From positions 1-28,822 of the forward strand of contig CAZKNF010000046.1 in NCBI GenBank assembly GCA_964554105.1: DNA of 28,822 nucleotides, given 5' to 3'. Position 1 is the first letter of the stretch; each line of letters opens with the position of its first letter. The DNA comes from CAZKNF01 sp964554105 (GTDB taxonomy: Bacteria; Bacteroidota; Rhodothermia; Rhodothermales; VXPQ01). Of this stretch, positions 22,593 through 28,822 are shown piece after piece. The position numbers and the translations under genes are program-made. The notes beneath the pieces were generated by a model. That model saw nothing but the letters and a program-made list of their open reading frames with translations. It made no database searches and had not been told where the DNA came from.

Positions 22593-25157
22593 CTATTGCA
22601 TGGGCTCCATGTCGCCACCGCCATCTCCCTCGAGTTCACCTTGATCACGCTGCCGGCGGTCCTGCTGTTGACCGAAGTTATAGGTGAACGAAAGGCTGAC
22701 CTCACGAGAGTTCCAGCTGCGGTCGGACTCCTGATAGAATCGATCATCCTCGCGCTGCATGCTGAAGCCCGACATATTGAGGGGGTCGCGCACGCGCAGA
22801 CTTAGATTGGCTCTCCGGTTGAAGAGATACTGCCGAACAGCGAAATTTGCCCGCGAGAACGACCCCATCCGACCATTTTCTATGTCCATTGGCGCGCGGT
22901 AAAAGAACGACATCTGCACCGCCAGGTCGGACTGGACGTTAATCGTCCCATTCACCCGTGCCGACCAGCCCAACGCATCGTTGCTCAAGTCGGAATCGAC
23001 ATTCGAACCGTCGGTCACGACCCGATAGGCATTGAAGTTGGCATGTGCCTGGATCCAATCGCCCAATCGAAGCGTGCCGATCGCCTCGGCGCCCCAGGAA
23101 TCACTCGTGTCGAAGTTGCGGAAGGTGACGATTGAGACGCCGTCGTCCGTCAGGAATTGATGCCAGCTAATCTCGTCGACCGTACGACGGAAATACGGAC
23201 TCAGCGTCAGGGTCGCCGGACCTGAAAATTGCACGTAGCTTACCTCGAACGCGTGCGTGTATTCCGGAGTAAGGAAGGGATTTCCCTCACGCCTGAACAG
23301 CGGGTCCTCAAAATCGCCGAACGGATTGAGCTGCCACGTGTTGGGGCGCCTCACGCGCTTGCTGTAGCTCAATCGGACCTGTTTCTGATGCTCGCTGCCT
23401 TCCTGGATCTTATAGAGCGCGAAGGCGCTCGGGAAAATACTGAAGTAGTCGTTCTTATACGTCTCGTTCGTGGTCGTGAGATTGAACTTCGTAAAGGCGC
23501 GTTCGAGGCGGGCGCCGGCCTGCAACCCGAATCGTCCGACCTCCTGATTTATGGTTCCGTACGCCGAGTGCGTCTGTTCGTCATAAATGAACGAGTTGTT
23601 CAGATCCACGTCCGGCGCATATCGGTCCGCATCGTAGTCGAAGGTCTGGGAGAAGAAGGTGTTGTCTGTGCTCTCGAACGACCCCTGGTATCCGGCCTCC
23701 AGCCGGCCGTTCAGGAGGGGGCGGACATAGTCGGCTTCGAGATCCAGTTCCATATTCTCTTCGTCTTCGGTGACCTCCTGACGCTCTGGCGTCGCGTTGG
23801 AGGGATCACCCCCCATCGTGAGATCTTGCTGTTCGAAGAACTCATCATCGCCTTCAATCTCGTACTCGAAATCCGCCTCTACGGAGAACTCGTGGCTGCC
23901 GGGATCTATGATGTGCTGGAACGAGAACCGATGGTCCGTATCCACATCGTGGCGCTCGCCCAGGGTGGACCTTCGGTAGCGATTCAGGAGGTCGTCGTCC
24001 GCATCCAAGACGCGGTATGCCACTAGATTCTCAGTCTCACCGTTCCGCAGACTCAGCCGGGGTGAATAGGAAAGCACACTTCGCTCGCCGAGGGAATACT
24101 CAACGCTGCCGGTCAACGAGTGCGAAAAGCCGCCACGTTCTCCGGAGTCATCCTGGCTGAGCGCGGTGAGAGGATCCTCGAACTTATTGCGGCGATACCG
24201 ATCTCCTTCGGAATCACGTTCGCTGCGGCGAACTCCGTAGTTCAGGAAGGAGCTCCAATCTCCCTTCTGGAAATTGACGAGGCCCGATACATTGTACTCG
24301 GCCTGCGTACTCCCGCCTGCGGTCAAGCTGCCCCCGAGCCCCCGATCCTGGTCCTGTCGAAGAACGATATTCAGAATTCCGGACATGCCCTCGGGGTCGT
24401 GACGGGCTGACGGATTCGGAATTACCTCGACACGCTCCACCATATTTGAAGGTAGGCCCTGAAGGAAGCTGGCAAGGGCGTCGCCGTCCATCGAGGTGGG
24501 CCGACCATTTATGTGGATGGCCACATTCTCACTGCCCCGGAGGCTGATATTACCGTCGATGTCTACCTCGACCGATGGGATATTCTCGAGCACATCGGTG
24601 GCTGAACCTCCGACGCTGGCCAGCTGCTCGCGCGTATTGTACACCGTCTTATCGATCCCCACTTCGACGTAGGTACGTTCCTCTTCGACAACAACCTCGT
24701 CGAGCTGTCGGGTGTCGGGCTGCAGGGCGATCGAACCCAGATCAGCCGATCCATCACCTGAAGTGAGATCCACGTCATCGATCCGCATCTTTTCATATCC
24801 GACAAAGCTGACCTCGACGTAATACGTCGCCGGCCGAAGGCCTTCGATTTCGAAGCCCCCGTTCTGGTCGGTGACGGCACCCGTTGCGAGGCTCGAATCG
24901 GCTTCGAACCAGAGGGCAACGGTGGCCGACGCGATCGACTCATCCGTCTCGGCATCGATTACGGTTCCGGAGACGGATGCCTGATTGGCGCCGGACGGAC
25001 TTCCCTGTTGTTGGGCGAGCGCAGTCTGGGAAAGCAAAAGACCGGCCAACGCGAGCCCGATCGTAAATCTCCGGGCGGTGCCAGCTAAGTCGAGAGCCGA
25101 GCAAACCGTATGCCGGGCAATACCAGTGATATGGGCGATACCGATGTGCCTATGCAT
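22593..25157 (-). CDS. TonB-dependent-receptor-like outer-membrane beta-barrel protein with CarboxypepD-like domain
   Basis: An 854-residue protein from the ATG at 25157. The frame stays open 64 codons further upstream, but the signal peptide (FTIGLALAGLLLSQTALAQ) then begins too far in, so the later start is preferred; even this leaves a long, basic n-region of about 30 residues. Order of domains: signal to about residue 48; a CarboxypepD_reg-like domain near 57-140 (ASVSGTVIDAETDESIASATVALW, VSFVGYEKMRIDDVDL); a plug near 165-260 (VLENIPSVEVDIDGNISLRGSENVAIHINGRP, PEGMSGILNIVLRQ); then a beta-barrel with many alternating aromatic strands (RRPNTWQLNPFGDFEDPLF, VSYVQFSGPATLTLSPYFRR). This matches the outer-membrane beta-barrel family common in Bacteroidota. 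No SusD partner is adjacent, and the cargo is unknown. Confidence 0.87.
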   Translation of the reverse strand: MHRHIGIAHITGIARHTVCSALDLAGTARRFTIGLALAGLLLSQTALAQQQGSPSGANQASVSGTVIDAETDESIASATVALWFEADSSLATGAVTDQNGGFEIEGLRPATYYVEVSFVGYEKMRIDDVDLTSGDGSADLGSIALQPDTRQLDEVVVEEERTYVEVGIDKTVYNTREQLASVGGSATDVLENIPSVEVDIDGNISLRGSENVAIHINGRPTSMDGDALASFLQGLPSNMVERVEVIPNPSARHDPEGMSGILNIVLRQDQDRGLGGSLTAGGSTQAEYNVSGLVNFQKGDWSSFLNYGVRRSERDSEGDRYRRNKFEDPLTALSQDDSGERGGFSHSLTGSVEYSLGERSVLSYSPRLSLRNGETENLVAYRVLDADDDLLNRYRRSTLGERHDVDTDHRFSFQHIIDPGSHEFSVEADFEYEIEGDDEFFEQQDLTMGGDPSNATPERQEVTEDEENMELDLEADYVRPLLNGRLEAGYQGSFESTDNTFFSQTFDYDADRYAPDVDLNNSFIYDEQTHSAYGTINQEVGRFGLQAGARLERAFTKFNLTTTNETYKNDYFSIFPSAFALYKIQEGSEHQKQVRLSYSKRVRRPNTWQLNPFGDFEDPLFRREGNPFLTPEYTHAFEVSYVQFSGPATLTLSPYFRRTVDEISWHQFLTDDGVSIVTFRNFDTSDSWGAEAIGTLRLGDWIQAHANFNAYRVVTDGSNVDSDLSNDALGWSARVNGTINVQSDLAVQMSFFYRAPMDIENGRMGSFSRANFAVRQYLFNRRANLSLRVRDPLNMSGFSMQREDDRFYQESDRSWNSREVSLSFTYNFGQQQDRRQRDQGELEGDGGGDMEPMQ

Positions 25158-25379
25158 CTCTGTAAACCGAATTTGTACGGGTGCGGCGAGTTGTTTCGTT
25201 CGCCTGGGGATATGAATTCCCCTGGTCCCCGGCTGATTCGGAGAATTGAATGGAGTGCACGCACGTGTTGCAGATTGCATCCGGCGGCGTTTGACGCGAT
25301 TCGAATCCACTCGCGTTACAACTTTCGCCGATTCTGTTCGCTCGTGCAAGAAGGCAAAACCGGCTGCGCTGCCGATCGA

Positions 25380-26333
25380 TCAGGTCGGATCCACGGAACG
25401 ATAGGCCTCGATGACCGCCTGCTCACCCGCGCGTCCGGACCTGGAGTTGCCGTGTTCCATTCCGAGGATTCCGTCAAATCCTTTTCCATGGATGTGCTCG
25501 AAGATGTTGGCGTAGTTGATCTCTCCGGTGGTCGGCTCGTTGCGCCCGGGGTTGTCGCCGATCTGGAAGTACGCGATTTCGTCCCAGGTCCTGTCGATAT
25601 TCGGGATGAGATTTCCTTCGGTGATCTGCTGGTGATAGATGTCGAACAGGATTTTGCATGACGGGCTATCGACGGCCCTGCAGATCAAATATGCCTGCGG
25701 AGAGCCGGTCAGAAACTGGCCGGCATGATTTGTCCACCAGTTCAAAGGTTCCAGCACCATCACGAGGTCGTGCGGCTCCAGGATCTCCGCCGCCCGCCGA
25801 AGCGCATCGACAACATTCGCCGTTTGATAGTCTTGCTCCTGGCCGAGTGCCACGTGGCCCGGTACCACCGTCATCCATTTCGCATTGACTCGCTTTGCCA
25901 CGTCGACGGATTCCCGAATCTCGTGGAGAAACTCGTCACGCTTCTCTACGTCGCCCGAAGCCAGATTCGCCTCCTGCCAGTGTATCGTGTGTGCGACGAA
26001 GACGCCCATCCGCATGTCTCTCCGTGTCATCTCCGCCGCGATTGTCTCTTGTTCGTGGACCGACCGGCCCTTCATCCCGTTATCTTCGAGCGACCGAAAA
26101 CCGGCCTCGTTCATGAATGCGATTTGATCGACCAGATCATCGCCCGCTTGCGCGCTGAACATGCCGAAATGCGGAGCGAAGTCGAGCGTAAACGCCGCGT
26201 TAGCGGCGGCTCCAGCGGGGTGCAGATGCTGCTGCCCACTCATTGAAGACGCTGCGGTGCCACCGAGTGCGGCGAACGGCGTAGTCGCGGCCCCCGCGGC
26301 CGCAAGTGACGATAGGAATTTGCGTCGATGCAT
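25380..26333 (-). CDS. Hydroxypyruvate isomerase-like TIM-barrel protein, exported
   Basis: A 317-residue protein with an N-terminal MHRRKFLSSLAAAGAATTPF stretch that looks like a twin-arginine signal. The barrel fits the hydroxypyruvate isomerase/sugar phosphate epimerase family. Candidate metal ligands follow the E-D-Q-E order known for Hyi-type enzymes: E195 in VMVLEPLNWW, D231 in ILFDIYHQQITEGN, Q257 in YFQIGDNPGRNEPTTG and E293 in GILGMEHG. The segment NPGRNEPTTGEINY is especially typical of Hyi. The expected chemistry is aldose-ketose isomerisation or epimerisation of a small sugar acid. Export of this family is common in Bacteroidota and Planctomycetota. It is divergent from the glucose/sorbosone-dehydrogenase-like gene, with about 160 bp shared between the two starts. 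Confidence 0.88.
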   Translation of the reverse strand: MHRRKFLSSLAAAGAATTPFAALGGTAASSMSGQQHLHPAGAAANAAFTLDFAPHFGMFSAQAGDDLVDQIAFMNEAGFRSLEDNGMKGRSVHEQETIAAEMTRRDMRMGVFVAHTIHWQEANLASGDVEKRDEFLHEIRESVDVAKRVNAKWMTVVPGHVALGQEQDYQTANVVDALRRAAEILEPHDLVMVLEPLNWWTNHAGQFLTGSPQAYLICRAVDSPSCKILFDIYHQQITEGNLIPNIDRTWDEIAYFQIGDNPGRNEPTTGEINYANIFEHIHGKGFDGILGMEHGNSRSGRAGEQAVIEAYRSVDPT

Positions 26334-26433
26334 ACTTCAGTACATTGAACCATGAGGGAGGCAGAGCAAGCGCACAAAGTACGAATGATGAGCATACTTC
26401 GTATAATTTGAACAGCGAGGACGAGCAAAATCG
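26330..26433. repeat. Imperfect direct repeat in a divergent promoter region
   Basis: GCATACTTC occurs at 26330-26338 and again at 26392-26400. In both copies it is followed by an AT-rich stretch ending in GAAC and then a GAGG and GAGCAA segment, so about 40 bp are related. The second copy includes TATAAT at 26402-26407, a possible -10/-7 element for the + strand gene. A 6-bp inverted repeat, TACGAA at 26380-26385 and TTCGTA at 26398-26403, overlaps the second copy. These look like regulator or promoter sites; no regulator is assigned. Confidence 0.4.
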
Positions 26434-26492
26434 CGGATTGCACGCGTTGTGGGTTGAAAGTTACGGCCGTGCTAATCATATTCCTTTTTTCG

Positions 26493-28085
26493 ATGAAGAC
26501 CTCTCGCTACACTGTAGTACCAGGCTCCGCTCCTCAGTTCCATCCGCCTCCGGTGGAGCGGACCGCATTTCGTGACGCTCTGCCGATCTACCGCCTGCGA
26601 TTCCAAAGCGCCCGTACGTTGCCCGCACTGGTCTGCGCGGCGCTGTTATCCACTGTGCTCGTCTCCTCCCCCGCCGCCCAGCCCGTCGATGCTGAGGATG
26701 GACCTGCCCCTCCCACGGCCCTGCGATCCGGTATCGAAATCGAACATTTTGCCGTCGCTGCGCCGATGAGCGTACGCATCGAGCGCGATCCCGTCGGCGG
26801 CAATCTTCACTACATCACGTTCGACGGGGACGTCTACGAGATCCGTGTCGAGGAGAGTGGCGAGCCGCGGAGCGTGAAAATCGCCACAGCCGAGGACCAT
26901 GGTATCATCCGGCTTCAGGGGATGGCGTTTTTGGACAGCACACTGTATCTGACCGGCAACATCCCCGTGAACGATGCGAAGGGTACGCGCGGTCGGCTCG
27001 TGCGCGGAACGCTCGATGGCGAAGATAACGACGACGGCGCGCGTACGTGGTCGACCGTATTCATGACGGAAGAGATCGGGAGCACGAAGACGACGTTCGA
27101 CCACGGCTTCAATGGCTTAACCGTCAGCCCGGACGGTGCGTATCTCTTCGTAAACAGCGGCGCGCGCACCGATCACGGAGAAATCCAGGACAATGACGGC
27201 GAGTATCCTGGTGCCCGCGACGAACCGCTGACGGCAGGCGTACTCCGCATCCCTGCGGATGCTCGAGATCTCCTGCTGCCAAACGACCTGGACAAGCTCA
27301 CTGACGAGGGATATTTATTCGCACGGGGAATCAGGAACGGATTCGATCTCGCCTTCGCGCCGAACGGACACCTGTTCCTCGTTTCAAACTCCGGCGACTA
27401 TGATCATCCGGAGGACATGTTCTGGATCAGAGAAGGCCACCATTACGGATATCCCTGGGTCATGGGGGGCATAGATAACCCGCAGCAATATCCAAATTTT
27501 GATCCGGATCCCGAGAAGGATCCTTTCCTGAATCCGTATAGTCATGCGTATTCCGTCGGCTATTTCGAAAATGATCCGACCTTTCCACAACGACCTGACG
27601 ATTTGGTGATTACGCCATCGGTGGCGAATATCGGTCCGGATGCGAATTTTTATCGTGATCCCGAGACAGGGGTCGTGCGGAAGGGCGACGAGACCGGAGT
27701 CGCTGTGGGTACCTTCACAGCCCACCGATCTCCGCTCGGGCTCGTGTTCGACCACGATGACGAGCTCGGGGCCGGACTTCGTGGCGATGGGCTCATGCTG
27801 AGCTGGACCGACGGTGAACGTTCGAGTCTGATGGGCCGTATATCGAAGTTGGGGTCCGACCTGATGCATCTGGAGCTCTTCTACAGTCCGTCATTCGACA
27901 ACTACATCGTGCAGTCAACCCGCATTGTCGAAGGATTCAACGGACCGACTGATGCAGAGCTCGTCGGAAATATCCTGTATGTTATCGAATACGGCGGCAG
28001 CAGCGCAAACATCTGGAAGCTGACGCTGCCGGCAGCGTCCGGCGCCGGCGTTTCTTCGCGCGCAGACCCGCGAAGCGGCGAGTGA
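26493..28085 (+). CDS. Glucose/sorbosone dehydrogenase-like (PQQ-type propeller) protein
   Basis: A 530-residue protein from the ATG at 26493; a TTG at 26454 is also in frame. The export signal (TLPALVCAALLSTVLVSSPAAQ) begins only about 45 residues in, so the real start may lie later (for example TTG at 26619) or the region before it may be disturbed. The mature part is a six-bladed propeller like soluble glucose dehydrogenase: FNGLTVSPDGAYLFVNSGARTDHGE, YLFARGIRNGFDLAFAPNGHLFLVSNSG, MFWIREGHHYGYPWVMGG and SPLGLVFDHDDELGAG. The Arg-Asn-Gly and His-containing segments are where such enzymes hold PQQ and substrate. It should oxidise an aldose or related sugar in the periplasm. It is followed, 51 bp later, by an exported RidA-like protein on the same strand. 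Confidence 0.83.
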   Translation: MKTSRYTVVPGSAPQFHPPPVERTAFRDALPIYRLRFQSARTLPALVCAALLSTVLVSSPAAQPVDAEDGPAPPTALRSGIEIEHFAVAAPMSVRIERDPVGGNLHYITFDGDVYEIRVEESGEPRSVKIATAEDHGIIRLQGMAFLDSTLYLTGNIPVNDAKGTRGRLVRGTLDGEDNDDGARTWSTVFMTEEIGSTKTTFDHGFNGLTVSPDGAYLFVNSGARTDHGEIQDNDGEYPGARDEPLTAGVLRIPADARDLLLPNDLDKLTDEGYLFARGIRNGFDLAFAPNGHLFLVSNSGDYDHPEDMFWIREGHHYGYPWVMGGIDNPQQYPNFDPDPEKDPFLNPYSHAYSVGYFENDPTFPQRPDDLVITPSVANIGPDANFYRDPETGVVRKGDETGVAVGTFTAHRSPLGLVFDHDDELGAGLRGDGLMLSWTDGERSSLMGRISKLGSDLMHLELFYSPSFDNYIVQSTRIVEGFNGPTDAELVGNILYVIEYGGSSANIWKLTLPAASGAGVSSRADPRSGE

Positions 28086-28136
28086 CCTCCTCGGAAGCAC
28101 GAACTTCTAACCTTCTCTCTACAACCGAGAACGCAA

Positions 28137-28712
28137 ATGGCTAATCAGCAGACGAATCGAAGATCCTTTTTCTCGAAAGCCGGTGCATTCCTTGCCACGT
28201 TCGGAATCGGCGCCGTGACCGCCCGCACCGGCAGCGCCGCTGCTTCAGATGCCTCGACCACAGCATCCGGAACGACATCCGCTGCATCATCGCCGGCGTC
28301 GGGACATTCAACGCCGAGCTCGGCGAATGAATCGGCACAGAAATCCGCAAAAAAGGTGGTCGGAACCGTCGTAAAGCACGATGACGAACCGCTGTTTTCA
28401 GGCTCCGTCGTGCACGGCGGTCTGGTCTATATTGCGGGGAAGGGCGCACACTTCGACGGCGACATCAAGGCACACACGGACCACGTGCTGAACGAGCTCG
28501 AAAAAGAGCTGGAAGAAGCGGGGTCGTCGATGGAAAACGTCCTGAAAGTGAACGTCTATCTCCATGACATCCACGACTACACGGAAATGAATGACGTGTA
28601 CCGCGGCCGGTTCGGCGATGAGCCGCCGGTGCGCACGACGGTCGCCTGCTTCGGCGGCGTTCCCGGAGACTCTCTCGTTGAAATCGACTGCATCGCGGCC
28701 CTGAACAGTTAG
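28137..28712 (+). CDS. RidA/YjgF-family protein with Tat signal and Ser/Thr/Ala linker
   Basis: A 191-residue protein. The N-terminus NRRSFFSKAGAFLATFGIGAVTA is a twin-arginine signal. A low-complexity Ser/Thr/Ala stretch of about 40 residues (near 33-72) links it to a RidA domain: VVHGGLVYIAGKGAHFDGDIKAHTDHVLNELEKELEEAGSSMENVLKVNVYLHDI, then DEPPVRTTVACFGGVPGDSLVEIDCIAAL. The conserved Arg in PPVRTTV and Glu in VEIDCIA are kept, so it may still deaminate reactive enamines/imines as cytoplasmic RidA does. Export is unusual for the classical family. It follows the sugar-dehydrogenase-like gene by 51 bp and may be co-transcribed with it. Confidence 0.87.
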   Translation: MANQQTNRRSFFSKAGAFLATFGIGAVTARTGSAAASDASTTASGTTSAASSPASGHSTPSSANESAQKSAKKVVGTVVKHDDEPLFSGSVVHGGLVYIAGKGAHFDGDIKAHTDHVLNELEKELEEAGSSMENVLKVNVYLHDIHDYTEMNDVYRGRFGDEPPVRTTVACFGGVPGDSLVEIDCIAALNS

Positions 28713-28793
28713 GCTCCGACGCCAGGCCGATCGTTCATCCGGTTTATTTCAGACCCCAATGCTCGTCACACGCCCATACATCTCCAATTTGCC

Positions 28794-28822
28794 ATGTTGA
28801 ATAGACGAATCGTCCTCCAGCG
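28794..28822 (+). CDS. Possible start of the next gene (truncated by window end)
   Basis: An ATG at 28794 opens a frame that runs to the window end and begins LNRRIV, which would suit the n-region of another Tat signal. It follows the RidA-like gene by 81 bp. Ten codons are too few for a family call. Confidence 0.25.

Noticed and set aside
23229..24026. Long + strand open frame (265 residues) inside the outer-membrane receptor gene
   Set aside because: It lies antisense to strongly supported barrel-coding sequence and has no recognisable domain; high-GC genes often have open antisense frames.
1..28822. CRISPR arrays, insertion sequences, tRNA or rRNA genes
   Set aside because: No regularly spaced repeats, transposase-like frames, or tRNA/rRNA signatures were seen on either strand.

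Overview
The window is a GC-rich, densely coded bacterial segment from a draft assembly: it starts inside a gene and has a 100-N scaffold gap at 13965-14064. The gene content suggests the Bacteroidota/Rhodothermota side of the tree (a Rhodothermales- or Balneolales-like aerobic heterotroph). The clues are an outer-membrane beta-barrel protein with an N-terminal CarboxypepD-like domain, many Tat- or lipoprotein-exported oxidoreductases, PQQ- and cytochrome-c-dependent dehydrogenases, and mostly weak Shine-Dalgarno sequences. This placement is an inference; no rRNA or tRNA gene is present to confirm it.

Layout. (1) 1-4176, + strand: a tightly packed cluster of the end of an amidohydrolase, a B12-binding radical SAM enzyme, a radical SAM/SPASM enzyme and a GT4-type glycosyltransferase. 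It looks like an oligosaccharide or small-molecule pathway whose product I cannot name. (2) 7693-4131, - strand: ppk1, an SdiA-regulated-type lipoprotein and a SixA-like histidine phosphatase, probably one operon. (3) 7957-10471, + strand: a LacI-family regulator and an adrenodoxin-reductase-type flavoprotein. (4) 14960-10476, - strand: a Tat-exported Gfo/Idh/MocA oxidoreductase, interrupted only by the scaffold gap, and a 1012-residue PVC-type dehydrogenase with HEAT-like repeats and a cytochrome c domain. (5) 15267-17875, + strand: a sulfate-assimilation/siroheme operon (cobA, an APS-reductase-type cysH, sirC) preceded by a short cysteine-codon-rich reading frame and a strong intrinsic terminator. 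(6) 17866-22486: a phosphotriesterase-like lipoprotein, an FKBP-type prolyl isomerase with its own terminator, a DUF4287/SRPBCC protein, and a PQQ dehydrogenase carrying a CxxCH domain. (7) 22593-28712: a TonB-receptor-like outer-membrane protein, a hydroxypyruvate-isomerase-like TIM-barrel protein, a glucose/sorbosone-dehydrogenase-like protein and an exported RidA-like protein.

The strongest candidate for an undescribed system is the leader of region 5. A reading frame with 11 Cys codons in 20 consecutive codons is followed by a 9-bp terminator hairpin with a U-tract, placed directly before the cysteine/sulfur assimilation genes. A segment just after the Cys codons can pair with the 5' arm of the terminator in an 11-bp alternative helix. 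This has the geometry of ribosome-mediated transcription attenuation that senses charged Cys-tRNA. A second regulatory signal is a perfect 12-bp LacI-type operator palindrome in front of the PQQ dehydrogenase, which may be a target of a LacI-family protein such as the one encoded in this window.
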